In this document: one piece after another, positions 17,639 through 27,300 of the stretch
Position numbering within the stretch: the first letter of the stretch is position 1
How the letters are laid out: each line of letters begins with the position of its first letter
DNA from: Candidatus Phytoplasma luffae
Lineage (GTDB): Bacteria > Bacillota_I > Bacilli_A > Acholeplasmatales > Acholeplasmataceae
Assembly (NCBI RefSeq): GCF_018024475.1
Contig: NZ_CP054393.1
Location: 124,001 to 188,000 of the forward strand
Reading direction: 5' to 3'
DNA: 64,000 bases
Position numbers and translations under genes: made by a program
Notes under the pieces: model-generated
What the model was told of the DNA's origin: nothing
What the model saw: the letters and a program-made list of their open reading frames with translations, nothing else
The model's database searches: none

Positions 17639-18133
17639 TTATTTCTGTTCAATAATATTTTTTTCTATTGAAATAAATCTTTTTTGATTATCTAAAAAAT
17701 TAAAACGAATATAATAATGCCAAACAGAAAAAAAAGATACTATATTAATATTAGATTCAATTATTATAATATCTCCTTTGTCTGTATTATCCAATAATTC
17801 TAATATTTCCATTTCTAAATTATTTTTTGGTTGGTTATCATTTAAAATACGGTATAAATCTAAATGATGCAATATATATTTAGAACCTTGATAAGTCTTT
17901 AACAAAACAAAAGTAGGACTATTAACGTTATCTTTGATACCTAATTTTTTTGCCAAACCTTTAACAAAAACTGTTTTACCGATTCCTATGTCACCTTCTA
18001 ACAAAATAATATTTTTTTCTTTTGTTTTTTTTAATTCTGTTATTATTTGTTGACATAAAAAAGAACCTATTTTTTTAGTTTCTACATCTGAAGAAGTAGT
18101 ACCGTAATAAATATTTTTGTTATTATCGAACAT
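17639..18133 (-). CDS. tsaE: tRNA threonylcarbamoyladenosine biosynthesis ATPase TsaE
   Basis: 164 residues from the ATG at 18133, which fits family length and has GGAAG upstream; an ATG at 18178 would add 15 hydrophobic residues with no family match. TsaE is a P-loop ATPase that resets the TsaBD complex. Seen: LLEGDIGIGKTVFVKGLAKKLG (Walker A), NSPTFVLLKTYQ, HHLDLYRI and, later, IIIIESN. It follows gyrA closely and leads into tsaB. Confidence 0.9.
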   Translation of the reverse strand: MFDNNKNIYYGTTSSDVETKKIGSFLCQQIITELKKTKEKNIILLEGDIGIGKTVFVKGLAKKLGIKDNVNSPTFVLLKTYQGSKYILHHLDLYRILNDNQPKNNLEMEILELLDNTDKGDIIIIESNINIVSFFSVWHYYIRFNFLDNQKRFISIEKNIIEQK

Positions 18134-18211
18134 ATTTCTAAAAAACTTCCAAAAATATATAATTATACAAAGCATCATTTTAAAAAAAAATTATAAATGG
18201 ATATAATTGAA

Positions 18212-20719
18212 TTATATTAAATTTTTTTCTTTTTTAACAACTGCAACATTAACTAATTTATCATTAGCATTTAAATTAAATAATTTATTACCTTGAGTAA
18301 CTTTAGATTTAAGAGTACGTATTTTTTCATCATTAGCCAATCTAATAATTTTTCCTTGTGCAGAAATAAAAATAAATTCTTCATCAACGGAAACAATTTT
18401 TAAAGCTATTAAATTGCCATTTTTATTAGTTACTTTTAAAGTTTTAACACCTTTGCCAGCTCTTTTTTGTTTTTTATATTCTAAAATTTTATTTTTCTTA
18501 CCAAATCCCAATTCAGTCACTGCTAAGATTTCTTGTTGATCAGAAGTAACAGCTATCGCGCCAATAATATTTTCGTCTTTTTCTAACTTCATACCAATAA
18601 CACCGCTCGCTATTCTGCCTGTTTGCTTAATCGATTTTTCATTAAAACGAATAGCTTTACCACCAGAACTAGCCATAATAATATCTTGTTCTCCTGAAGT
18701 TTTTAAAACTGATAAAACTTCATCATCAGGTTTTAAAGTGAAAGCGATTTTGCCATTATTTTGAATTTTATCATAATCTTGAATATTATTTCTTTTAATT
18801 AAACCTTTTTTAGTGATTAAAACTAAATAATTATAATCTTGTGATAAATCTTCACTAATACTAGTTACCGAAGTCACAAATTCGTTCGAATCTAAAGAAA
18901 TTAAATTTACAAAAGGAATGCCTTTAGCTGTGCGAGAATAATCAGGAATATTATACCCTTTTAAACGATAAACTTTCCCTTTATTAGTAAAAAACAATTG
19001 ATAATCATGAGTGTAAGTGATAACTAAATGTTCTACAAAATCATTTTCATTAACAGTAACACCGCTAACACCCTTGCCGCCTTTATTTTGTTTTTTATAA
19101 GTTTCTAAATTTAAACGCTTAATATAACCTTTGTTAGTTACTGTTATTAAAATTCTTTCTCTTTCTATTAAAGTTTCATTAGAAATATGAGCATCAACAT
19201 CTTTTTTGATAACTGTTTTTCTTTCATCTTGAAAAACTTTTTTTAACTGAAGTAAATCTTTTTTTAAAATTTGTTCTTTTTTAGATTGAGAATTAATAAT
19301 GCTTTCGCAATCTGCAATTTTTTTAATTAAATTTTGTTCTTCAATTTTAATTTTTTCAATTTCTAAATTAGTTATTTTTTGCAAGCTCATTTCTAAAATG
19401 TATTTACTTTGTAAAATATCAAAATTATATTTATTCATTAATTTTTCACGTGCTTCTGATACATTTTTAGAACTTTTGATTAATTTAATTGCGTCATCGA
19501 TATCATTTAAAACAATAACAGCGGATTGAATCAAATGTTTTTTTGCTAAAGCATTTTTTAATTCAAATTTTTTCTGGCGATTAATAATATCAATTCTAAA
19601 AGAAAAAAAAGCTTCTAAAATTTGTTTTAAATTAACCAATTGAGGTTTTTTATTGATTAAAACAATCATATTAAAATTAAATGAAGTTTGAACGCGAGAA
19701 TGTTTATATAAATTATTTAAAAAAACTTTAGGATTTATATCTTTTCTCAAATCAATAATAATTTTAATTCCTTCTCGATTAGATGATTCGTCTCTTAAAT
19801 CTGTTATACCATCTAAAATTTTATTTTTATGTAAATAAAAAATATTTTCAATTAAATTACTTTTTTTAATTTGATAAGGGATTTCAGTTATGATAATAGA
19901 AGTTTTATTTTTTTCAGAAGAAACAATGTCAGTTTTAGAACGAAGAATAATTTGGCCTTTTCCTGTTTCATAAGCTTTTTGTAAGTTTTCAAATCCTAAA
20001 AGTTCGCCACCAGTAGGAAAATCTGGTCCTTTAATATATTGCATTAACTCAGCGATAGAAATATTTTTATCATCTATATAAGAAACTAAAGCGTCAACTA
20101 CTTCGCCCAAATTATGAGAAGGGATATTAGTGGCCATTCCGACAGCAATACCTGTCGAACCGTTAACTAATAAATTGGGGAAACTAGTAGGAAGAACCAT
20201 TGGTTCTTGTTCGCTATTATCATAATTATTAACAAATTGAATTGTATCTTGATCTATTTCTTTCATTAATTCTAAAGCTATTTTAGACATACGTACTTCA
20301 GTATAACGCATAGCCGCTGCAGCGTCTCCATCGATAGAACCAAAATTTCCATGACCATCTACTAAAGGATAACGATAATTAAAATCTTGAGACATCCTCA
20401 CCATAGCATCATAAATACTACTATCTCCGTGAGGATGATATTTACCCATAACATCACCGACTACTCTGGCCGCTTTTTTATAACTAGATTGATGAGATAA
20501 ACCTAATTCTTTCATACTATATAAAATTCTTCTTTGTACAGGTTTTAACCCATCTTGTATTTCAGGTAAAGCTCGAGAAACAATAACACTCATGGCATAA
20601 TCTAAAAAAGATTTTTCCATTTCTGAATTGATATCAACTTCTTTAATTTTTCCTACAATATTTTGATTATTTATTTCAGAGTTGCTAATAGAATTATTTT
20701 TATTTTTTTTGTTTAACAT
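18212..20719 (-). CDS. gyrA: DNA gyrase subunit A
   Basis: 835 residues. GyrA breaks and rejoins DNA during supercoiling. The catalytic Tyr is Tyr139 in AAMRYTE. The quinolone-resistance region reads [10 protein letters not shown] with Ser100 and Asp104 at the E. coli Ser83/Asp87 positions, the sensitive state. The C-terminal beta-pinwheel has six repeats and the GyrA box-like [10 protein letters not shown]. It begins 53 bases after gyrB. Confidence 0.96.
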   Translation of the reverse strand: MLNKKNKNNSISNSEINNQNIVGKIKEVDINSEMEKSFLDYAMSVIVSRALPEIQDGLKPVQRRILYSMKELGLSHQSSYKKAARVVGDVMGKYHPHGDSSIYDAMVRMSQDFNYRYPLVDGHGNFGSIDGDAAAAMRYTEVRMSKIALELMKEIDQDTIQFVNNYDNSEQEPMVLPTSFPNLLVNGSTGIAVGMATNIPSHNLGEVVDALVSYIDDKNISIAELMQYIKGPDFPTGGELLGFENLQKAYETGKGQIILRSKTDIVSSEKNKTSIIITEIPYQIKKSNLIENIFYLHKNKILDGITDLRDESSNREGIKIIIDLRKDINPKVFLNNLYKHSRVQTSFNFNMIVLINKKPQLVNLKQILEAFFSFRIDIINRQKKFELKNALAKKHLIQSAVIVLNDIDDAIKLIKSSKNVSEAREKLMNKYNFDILQSKYILEMSLQKITNLEIEKIKIEEQNLIKKIADCESIINSQSKKEQILKKDLLQLKKVFQDERKTVIKKDVDAHISNETLIERERILITVTNKGYIKRLNLETYKKQNKGGKGVSGVTVNENDFVEHLVITYTHDYQLFFTNKGKVYRLKGYNIPDYSRTAKGIPFVNLISLDSNEFVTSVTSISEDLSQDYNYLVLITKKGLIKRNNIQDYDKIQNNGKIAFTLKPDDEVLSVLKTSGEQDIIMASSGGKAIRFNEKSIKQTGRIASGVIGMKLEKDENIIGAIAVTSDQQEILAVTELGFGKKNKILEYKKQKRAGKGVKTLKVTNKNGNLIALKIVSVDEEFIFISAQGKIIRLANDEKIRTLKSKVTQGNKLFNLNANDKLVNVAVVKKEKNLI

Positions 20720-20772
20720 ATTATATCGCCTTTTTTAAATTCATAATTAATAATTAGTAATCAAAATTATTC

Positions 20773-22692
20773 TTAAATATCTATTTGTGCTTCGGTAGCG
20801 TTTTCTTCAATAAATATTTTCCTTTGTTCTACTAACTTACCCATTAATTTATCAAAAACTTTATCAGCTTCAACAGCATCTTCTAAATGAACTTTCAATA
20901 AAGTTCTTGTTAAAGGATTCATAGTAGTTTCCCAAAGTTGTTCTGGATTCATTTCGCCTAAACCTTTGTATCGTTGTGAAGAAACCGTTTTATTTTCTTT
21001 TTTCATTTTATCTAGATATTCTTTATATTCTTTTTCATTGTAAAAATATTGATTTTTTTTATTTTGTTGAACTTTATATAAAGGAGGTTGTGCAAAATAA
21101 ATATAACCATTTTCTATTAAACTTCTTAAATTTCTGAAAAAGAAAGTAAGTAATAAAGTTCTAATATGAGCACCATCTACATCAGCATCTGTCATAATAA
21201 TAATTCTATTATAACGTGCTTTTTGTAAATTGAATTCTTTATCTATACCTGTTCCGATTGCTTGAATTAAAGAAACAATTTCATTATTACTTAAAACTTT
21301 ATCTAAACGAGATTTTTCTACATTAATAATTTTACCTCTTAAAGGTAAAATAGCTTGAAATTTAGAATCTCTTCCTTGTTTAGCAGAACCTCCCGCAGAG
21401 TCCCCCTCTACAATATATAATTCGGAATTTTCAGGATCTTTATTATGACAATCAGTTAATTTAGAATTGAAATTTAATAATTCTAAAGAATTTTTCTTTC
21501 TAGTTATTTCACGAGCTTTTTTAGCAGCAATCCTCGCTTTCATAGCAATAGTACATTTTTCAAGGATTTTTTTAGCTTCCTGAGGATTTTCTAATAAATA
21601 ACTTTCAAAAAACTCTCCAAAAGTTTTAGATATAAATTGTCTTACTTCTTGATTTCCTAATTTATTTTTAACTTGGCCTTCGAATAAAGGTTCGGGATGT
21701 TTTAAAGAAATGATAACCAAAATACCTTCTAAAGTATCATCACTTATTAAATTGGTTTCTTTTTTTAAAATATTTTTATCTTTGGCATATTTATTTAAAA
21801 TTCGGTTTAAAGCTATTTTAAAACCTTCTTCGTGTGTTCCGCCTTCTTTAGTAGGGATATTATTAACAAAAGAATAAACGTTTGAACTATAATTTTCGGA
21901 ATATTGAAAAGCGATTTCGTAAAATAAATTATTATCATTGTATTCTTGATAAAAAATATTGTTTAAAACTTTTTTGTTTTGATTTAAACTTAAAATATAC
22001 TCTTTAATTCCGTTTTTATAATGAAAATTAAATTCTTTAGAAGGTTGTACAGTGCGATCTATAATATTTAACTTTATTTTTTTATTCAAAAAAGATATTT
22101 GTTGAACTCTTTCTTTTAAAACATCTAATTTATAAACAAAAGTATCCATATTAGTGAATATACTTGAATCAGGAGTAAAGGTGATAATTGTTCCTCTTTT
22201 TGTTGTAGTTCCTTTTTTAGTTAAAGGCATTATCGGAGCACCTTTTTCATATTTTTGATAATATATTTTATTATCACGATGAATTTCAACACTAAACCAA
22301 GAAGAAAGAGCGTTTACTACAGAAGCACCTACCCCATGTAAACCACCTGAAATTTGATAATTTTTTTTATCAAATTTACCGCCGGCATGTAAAGTAGTTA
22401 AAATTGTTTCAACAGCTGGTTTATTGGTTTGAGAATGGATATCAACAGGTATTCCTCTGCCGTTATCAGAAATACGAATAACATTATCGTTCAAAATTTC
22501 TAAACTAATTTCATCAGCGAAACCAGCTAATGATTCATCGATAGAATTATCTAGAATTTCCCATACTAAATGATATAAACCTTTGTCTGAAATAGAACCT
22601 ATATACATACCAGGTCTTTTTCTAACAGCCTCTAACCCTTCTAAGATTTGAATACTATCAGCGTTGTATATTTTATCTTTTATCATTGTCAA
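20773..22692 (-). CDS. gyrB: DNA gyrase subunit B
   Basis: 639 residues, typical of the short GyrB of Gram-positives and mollicutes. It is the ATPase subunit. Seen: LEGLEAVRKRPGMYIGS, DNSIDESLAGFADEI (Bergerat ATP fold), GGLHGVGASVVNALS, the toprim block EGDSAGGSAKQGRD and TDADVDGAHIRTLL, and RYKGLGEMNP near the end. Start choice: TTG at 22692 lies 11 bases after AGGAG, while the ATG two codons later is 17 bases away, so TTG is slightly favoured. First gene of the gyrB-gyrA-tsaEBD series. Confidence 0.96.
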   Translation of the reverse strand: MTMIKDKIYNADSIQILEGLEAVRKRPGMYIGSISDKGLYHLVWEILDNSIDESLAGFADEISLEILNDNVIRISDNGRGIPVDIHSQTNKPAVETILTTLHAGGKFDKKNYQISGGLHGVGASVVNALSSWFSVEIHRDNKIYYQKYEKGAPIMPLTKKGTTTKRGTIITFTPDSSIFTNMDTFVYKLDVLKERVQQISFLNKKIKLNIIDRTVQPSKEFNFHYKNGIKEYILSLNQNKKVLNNIFYQEYNDNNLFYEIAFQYSENYSSNVYSFVNNIPTKEGGTHEEGFKIALNRILNKYAKDKNILKKETNLISDDTLEGILVIISLKHPEPLFEGQVKNKLGNQEVRQFISKTFGEFFESYLLENPQEAKKILEKCTIAMKARIAAKKAREITRKKNSLELLNFNSKLTDCHNKDPENSELYIVEGDSAGGSAKQGRDSKFQAILPLRGKIINVEKSRLDKVLSNNEIVSLIQAIGTGIDKEFNLQKARYNRIIIMTDADVDGAHIRTLLLTFFFRNLRSLIENGYIYFAQPPLYKVQQNKKNQYFYNEKEYKEYLDKMKKENKTVSSQRYKGLGEMNPEQLWETTMNPLTRTLLKVHLEDAVEADKVFDKLMGKLVEQRKIFIEENATEAQIDI

Positions 22693-22772
22693 ACTAAAGA
22701 AATCTCCTTTTAAAATTGATTATTTTTTTCAAAATTAATTTTATGATATTCAATATATTTTTTATTAAAAAA

Positions 22773-22800
22773 ATAATACAAATATATATAATTATATCAA
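22773..22800 (-). promoter_or_regulatory. Candidate gyrB promoter
   Basis: On the minus strand TTGATA (22795-22800) and TATTAT (22773-22778) are 16 bases apart, about 80 bases before gyrB. In such AT-rich DNA alternatives exist, including an overlapping TATAAT. Confidence 0.35.
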
Positions 22801-22858
22801 ATAAAAAAGAAATTTAATAAAAATAGGCTGTTTTAGGTTATTTTTAAAACATAAAAAA

Positions 22859-22921
22859 AAATAGATAATAAATCACTCCTTCTTATTAATTTTATTAAAA
22901 GTTATAATTTATTATCTATTT
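22859..22921 (-). terminator. Hairpin terminator after the coiled-coil protein gene
   Basis: AAATAGATAATAAAT (22859-22873) pairs exactly with ATTTATTATCTATTT (22907-22921). Read on the minus strand the stem is followed by a run of T, so it ends the transcript of the gene at 23016-23681 before gyrB. Confidence 0.75.
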
Positions 22922-23015
22922 AAAATTTATTATATTGTTTAAACAATTTTATGAAAAAATAATTTTATTAATCTTTATAAAAAATATCTATGGAATCCTT
23001 GTTGTTGTATTCTTT

Positions 23016-23681
23016 TTATTCTGTTTTAGATGGAGATAATTGTAAAATGTTTAAAAATTTTTCTTTAATTGAAGATCCGACACCTTCTAAAGAACCGCTT
23101 ACAACGCTGCTAAAAGTACTCTTAATAATATTATATTTATTTTTTTCAATATCTTGAAATAAATTTTTTAATTCTTTTTTTAATTCATTTTTATCGTTTA
23201 TCAATTCATCAGAAACAGAATTTAATTTTTCTTCAGCGACTTGCATTAATTTAGTTGTAATAGAATCTAATTTATTTTTTAATTCTTTTTTTAATTCATT
23301 TTTATCGTTTATCAATTCATCAGAAACAGAATTTAATTTTTTTTCAGCAACTTGTATTAATTCAGTTATTGTAACAGAGTTTAATTTTTCATTAATATTA
23401 GTGACTGTTTCTTTCTTTAAATCCATAATTTGTTGTTTTAATAATTCGCTATTTTGTTCAATACTAGCTCTGAATAAACTAGAATTCATATTAATTTCTC
23501 CATCTATTTTATCTTGTATATGTTCTTTTGTATCAAAAAAACCAGAAATAGAAGAAATAGTGGAAATTAATAATTTAATTAACAAAAAACCAAATAACAA
23601 AAATAAATTTAATTTTATAATTAGAATAAATGTTTTATCTTTAGATTTTACCATTTTTTTATCTTCGTTCATAATTTTCAT
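23016..23681 (-). CDS. Membrane-anchored coiled-coil protein, function unknown
   Basis: 221 residues. A short Lys-rich N terminus (about 20 residues) is followed by a membrane helix (TFILIIKLNLFLLFGFLLIK) and then about 170 residues of coiled coil, with an imperfect duplication of about 48 residues (LIQVAEKKLNSVSDELINDK and LMQVAEEKLNSVSDELINDK, both followed by NELKKELKN). The helix is not cleaved by an obvious signal-peptidase site, so the coil probably faces outward from a membrane anchor. It is a single-gene unit with its own hairpin terminator. I do not recognise a family; the layout resembles phytoplasma surface-exposed hypothetical proteins. Confidence 0.75.
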   Translation of the reverse strand: MKIMNEDKKMVKSKDKTFILIIKLNLFLLFGFLLIKLLISTISSISGFFDTKEHIQDKIDGEINMNSSLFRASIEQNSELLKQQIMDLKKETVTNINEKLNSVTITELIQVAEKKLNSVSDELINDKNELKKELKNKLDSITTKLMQVAEEKLNSVSDELINDKNELKKELKNLFQDIEKNKYNIIKSTFSSVVSGSLEGVGSSIKEKFLNILQLSPSKTE

Positions 23682-24106
23682 ATTATTAACTCTTTTCTAA
23701 GAATTTGCAAAAATAATTAAATATATTATAAATTAGAATATTACTTTGAATTAAATATTTTGAAAATTTATACATTAAAAACTAAAATTGTATTTAGTAT
23801 TGAATATTAAGTATTCAATAAACATTATAAATGTATATTCCAAAAAATACAAAAAATATCAAACACAAAAGTTAAATTATTGCATTAATTAATATTTTAA
23901 AAATAAATATTTTATTTATTTTGTAATAAAATAAATCAAAAAATTATCAAATAAATTAAAAATTTTAATAAATTTGATAATTTTTTTCATCTTTCGTCTA
24001 AATAAACCAAGACTTTATTTCTAAATTTATATATATTATGTAATTATCTACGCACTTTGTTTTTATTAATTAAATAAATAAATATATTAGCTTATTTTAA
24101 CACACT
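23682..24106. other. AT-rich spacer before the tmRNA 3' end
   Basis: 425 bases with no credible gene. It must hold the promoter of the minus-strand gene at 23016-23681 and the termination region of ssrA; a weak AT hairpin around AAATTATCAAA/TTTGATAATTT near 23940-23985 could serve the latter. Confidence 0.4.
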
Positions 24107-24473
24107 TGGTGGAGATGAGGGGATTCGAACCCCTGTACAAAATTAATTGAATTTTTTTAATCTACATATTTATTTTGTTTTTACAAAAACAAACAAAAAA
24201 ATGAAAAATTATTTATATTGAAAAAAATATTCAATTAAAAATATTTTTTAAATTAAATTTTATATTTATATAATTTAAAATAAATGTCAATTATTATTAA
24301 CAATACGCCATTTGGGTATTGAAAGCATTTGAACGTGGAACATTTATAAATTGACCCACGTTATCTGTTTTTTCTTTATTGCCGTTTAATTTAACCTCGA
24401 ACGTTTTGACTTGCGTAACCAAGATATGCATAAAAAAATCATTCAATTTTGGCGAATTCCTTTATACATCCCC
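24107..24473 (-). ncRNA. ssrA: Transfer-messenger RNA (tmRNA)
   Basis: Ends identified by the tRNA-like domain: on the minus strand the RNA begins GGGGATGTATAAAGG and ends with a T-arm (GTTCGAA region) and CATCTCC plus ACCA; GGGGATG pairs with CATCTCC with one G-U. The mRNA-like part resumes at GGC (24381-24383) after TTAAATTAAAC and reads 28 codons to TAA at 24297-24299; the tag starts GNKEKTDNV and ends NTQMAYC. tmRNA with SmpB rescues stalled ribosomes and tags the products for proteolysis. CCA is encoded. Confidence 0.93.
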
Positions 24474-24480
24474 ATATATT

Positions 24481-24509
24481 ATTATAATTAAAAATAAATA
24501 AAAATTCAA
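24481..24509 (-). promoter_or_regulatory. ssrA promoter
   Basis: Minus strand TTGAAT (24504-24509), 17-base spacer, TATAAT (24481-24486), then seven bases to the GGGG start of tmRNA at 24473. Sequence, spacing and position all fit a sigma-A promoter. Confidence 0.75.
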
Positions 24510-25153
24510 AATTTTAAAAAATAGAAATAAAAACTAATATAAATATAATCAAAGAAATATTTTTATATTTAAAAAATATAAAATAAAATAAATTTTATAC
24601 AAAAAACATTTAAAAATAAAAAATATAAATCGTTTATTTCTTTAATTATTTTAAGTATATTCATTTATTATTAATTTTTTTATTTTATCTTTATATATTT
24701 TTTATATACATGATTATCTATCGTACTACTATTCTAATTAAACAAAATTGATATATCCGCATCATTTATCCCCATATTAATAATTGTATAAAGGGGGGTA
24801 TTGGCAATTAATTTAATACTTTTTATTTTTTTATAAATTTTCTTTTCAAAAAGACAACTTTATTTTTAAATATTAAAAATAAAAATTTAAAATTGAAGAG
24901 ATTTAAATAATTAAATTAATTTTTTAAAACAAATTTTTTTATATTTTAAGCATTCCATTCATAAATTTAAATATTTTTGATATAATCCGGTTATAGAAAA
25001 TAATTGTATTTTAAAATTTAAATATATTTTGTTAAAATAAAAATAATTAATAAAAATAAAATATTTTCTTAATAATTAAATTTAATTTATCCAATTTATT
25101 AATTTAATTTAATTATTAAGAAAAAAATTAAAGAAAGAAATATATTATTTCAA
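24510..25153. other. Intergenic region between ssrA and a plus-strand gene
   Basis: About 640 bases, nearly all A and T. A TGATATAAT extended -10-like element at about 24978-24986 could drive the gene at 25154. A long imperfect inverted repeat (TTTTCTTAATAATTAAATTTAA near 25065 and its complement near 25105-25125) lies in the leader. AAGGGGGG at 24792 is a G-run without a gene. Confidence 0.35.
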
Positions 25154-25678
25154 ATGAGAATATTACCTTATGAATTATATAAATATAGTCCTGATCAATC
25201 TTTATGCGCTTTAAGAAAAGAATTTGGTATTTATGATTATTGTTTAAATCAAAATAAATCTAACAAAGCTATGAACTATTTTTTAGAAAAAGGACGTAAT
25301 TATTTTAATTTATCTTTTTTTTTATGGTTTGAAGAAATGAAAAAAAGAAAACATTATATGAATAGTTTTCATATTTTTTACGCATTAAATAATCGTTATG
25401 ACAAAAAAGAAACTGATTTATTTTTAATTTTAGAATGTTGTATTCAGTGGGATATAAAAAAGTTTCTCCCTTATCAAAATAATTTAACTTGGTGTGATAT
25501 TTTTTTATTAATTTATGAATCTAGAAACAAAAATAAAAAAATATTTCATCAAAATATTTATAATGAATTATTATCATGGTATAAAATTAATTTTATACGT
25601 AATAACCAAAAAGGGTTATTAAAACCTCATCAATTGAATATGGAGAAAGTAAAAAAACATTTTCAAAAATATTTATAA
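25154..25678 (+). CDS. TIGR02328-like protein (pyrimidine-dimer DNA glycosylase-related)
   Basis: 174 residues. The N terminus MRILPYELYKYSPDQSLCALRKEF and the block WFEEMKKRKHYMNSFHI resemble the small TIGR02328/DUF family, in which MRLWH..LIPYLPRQQL is followed by a Tyr/His-rich block and EEM.KRG. Some members are annotated as related to T4 endonuclease V, but the catalytic Thr2 of that enzyme is not present here (Arg2). GAAAGAAA lies before the ATG. It stands alone between ssrA and mobile debris. The function is not established; the assignment rests on two conserved blocks. Confidence 0.5.
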   Translation: MRILPYELYKYSPDQSLCALRKEFGIYDYCLNQNKSNKAMNYFLEKGRNYFNLSFFLWFEEMKKRKHYMNSFHIFYALNNRYDKKETDLFLILECCIQWDIKKFLPYQNNLTWCDIFLLIYESRNKNKKIFHQNIYNELLSWYKINFIRNNQKGLLKPHQLNMEKVKKHFQKYL

Positions 25679-25924
25679 TTTTTTTTAATAAAATAATTTT
25701 TTTATCATTTATATTTACAAAAATATAATTTAAAAAATCTAATAAAAAATATTTATTTCTAAGCATTTTTGTAAAATTATAAAAAAATAAAACTGGTTCT
25801 AAATATAAAAATAAAGTTTTAATATTTTTTTTATTGACTTCTCGCGAAATTAATGTTGTTGTAGCATCTTTAAAAGATAGAAATAGCGATAAATGAGCTT
25901 CATTTTCATTTTGGATAAACATCC

Positions 25925-26420
25925 TATTACAGCTAGTTCCTCTCCAAACCGTGTAAGAAAGTTTCCAAGCGCAAAGCTTTCCCTACATAATTTTGTTACG
26001 ATATCACATTTCTTTTTTGAAGACAAGTGAATAAAAACAACTTTAGTCTCGTCTTTTCGTCTATCTTATTTTCATAAAACTTTACCGAGTCTCTCCACGA
26101 GACCATAATTTCTTGTTATAAATTATTTGCTCCGTCCAGTTAGCGGTATTAATCTCACTTATCTTTTTACAAGTGATTTCTCTTGTTGTGCCAGGTGTTC
26201 TCTGTTCCGTTTTTTAACATACCTCCTGGACTACCTCGTATCCATACTTTGCGTATCCAAGACATGAGTTTAGACCAATACAATATATAATAATTAACGC
26301 TCGGTTAGAGTTTGGACTCTTTTTTGTTTCCAGATTTCTATTCTTATATACTAACTACTAAAAGTCTCTTTTTTCTTGCATCTATAGTCTTATTATTCTA
26401 TATTTGAACTTCTGTCGAAG
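25925..26420 (-). mobile_element. ORF-less group II intron remnant
   Basis: About 500 bases of structured-looking, relatively G-rich sequence with no protein frame. Its 3' end on the minus strand, CTTCAAAAAAGAAATGTGAT, GCGCTTGGAAACTTTC, ACACGGTTTGGAGAGG, matches bacterial group II intron domain V/VI and the fragment at 12990-13112. The upstream part (AACTGGACGGAGC, CGTGGAGAGACTCGG) would then be domains I-IV without the reverse transcriptase. The 5' GUGYG boundary was not found, so the left limit is uncertain. Confidence 0.5.
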
Positions 26421-26468
26421 TAAACTATCAAAATAAGTTTAAATTTTGATTAAAAAATAATTATTTTA

Positions 26469-26825
26469 TTATATAAAATTAAAAATGCATTTATCGTTAT
26501 CATCGTTTGTATTTTGGATAACTTGAATCCCTTCTAAAGGAAAAATCAAAGTAATTTTTATAATTTTATTTTGGTCATTAAATTCATATTCTTCTATTCT
26601 TTCGTCATCAAATACTTTTTTGATAATTTGGACATTATCATTTCTAGTTTCTGTATATTTATAACCCTTAGGGAAATCAATAGGTAATGCATTTTGGTTG
26701 TGGTATATTTTTTCTATACAACTTTGTTTGTCGTGTTTAATATAAGAGCAGTTGCTTTTAATTTCTTTGATAGTATCATAAATAATTTTAATATTAGTTA
26801 ATTTGATAGTATTTGTTTCGTTCAT
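26469..26825 (-). CDS. DUF2963-like phytoplasma protein, probably truncated
   Basis: 118 residues. The C-terminal half (VFDDERIEEYEFNDQNKIIK) resembles the repeated unit of DUF2963, a family abundant near phytoplasma mobile units, in which YDEDGKTI.YI.EYD..G.LIK-like blocks recur. Only about one unit is present and the ATG is 25 bases from the nearest good ribosome site, so this may be a piece of a longer gene. Function unknown. Confidence 0.45.
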   Translation of the reverse strand: MNETNTIKLTNIKIIYDTIKEIKSNCSYIKHDKQSCIEKIYHNQNALPIDFPKGYKYTETRNDNVQIIKKVFDDERIEEYEFNDQNKIIKITLIFPLEGIQVIQNTNDDNDKCIFNFI

Positions 26826-26858
26826 TAATTTCTATTTCTTCAATAATTTCTCCTTGTT

Positions 26859-26996
26859 CTATTTTTTTATAACTTCGTAATATAAATCCACTGTTCCTAT
26901 TGGAAAAGTTGAAGCTGTTTTGATATTGTCAGAATAAATATCATAAGTATGATCATCCTTTTGCGCTGTTCCATTTTTTTGGACATATTTTAATTT
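26859..26996 (-). pseudogene. C-terminal fragment of a hypothetical protein
   Basis: A minus-strand frame without a start reads KYVQKNGTAQKDDHTY and then IYSDNIKTASTFPIGTVDLY, ending with a TAG at 26859-26861. It looks like real protein sequence cut at its 5' side by the junction with the neighbouring mobile unit. It lies just upstream of the DUF2963-like frame. Confidence 0.45.
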
Positions 26997-27076
26997 TAAA
27001 ATTGTTCTTTAAAACTTAAAATTAAGTAGATAATTTCATATCTTTTCAAACTAACAAAGTTGTTTTTAATTAAATT

Positions 27077-27095
27077 AAAAAGTGTCTAAAGTTTT
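27077..27095 (+). repeat. Left 19-bp direct repeat of the mobile unit
   Basis: AAAAAGTGTCTAAAGTTTT occurs here and, in the same orientation and identical, at 43562-43580. The two copies enclose the transposase and the whole minus-strand PMU gene set. A variant, AGGTGTCTACAAAA, is at 27178. Confidence 0.65.
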
Positions 27096-27300
27096 TTAAT
27101 AATTTGCTAGTTTCAAAAGATATTTTTTTCAATATTTTACCCTTCCATATATATAGTTAGGTAAAAAAAGTTAAAAAGGTGTCTACAAAATAAAAAGAAA
27201 ATAATCTTTTATATAATTTTAATATTTTTCTTAAAAAAAGGGTGCAGAAAAGTAACCTTTTTTATAAGGTTATATTATTTATGTAAATTTAACTAATAAT

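Noticed and set aside
25593-25922. 109-codon minus-strand frame
   Set aside because: It overlaps the end of the plus-strand gene and is mostly AT-rich low-complexity sequence; no ribosome site. It may contain exon debris beside the intron remnant but is not supportable as a gene.
25925-26420. RNase P RNA or a 23S rRNA fragment
   Set aside because: GAGAGACTCGG and GACGAAAAGAC look a little like 23S helix 72-75, but neighbouring conserved rRNA blocks are missing, RNase P signatures are absent, and the 3' end matches the group II intron fragment.
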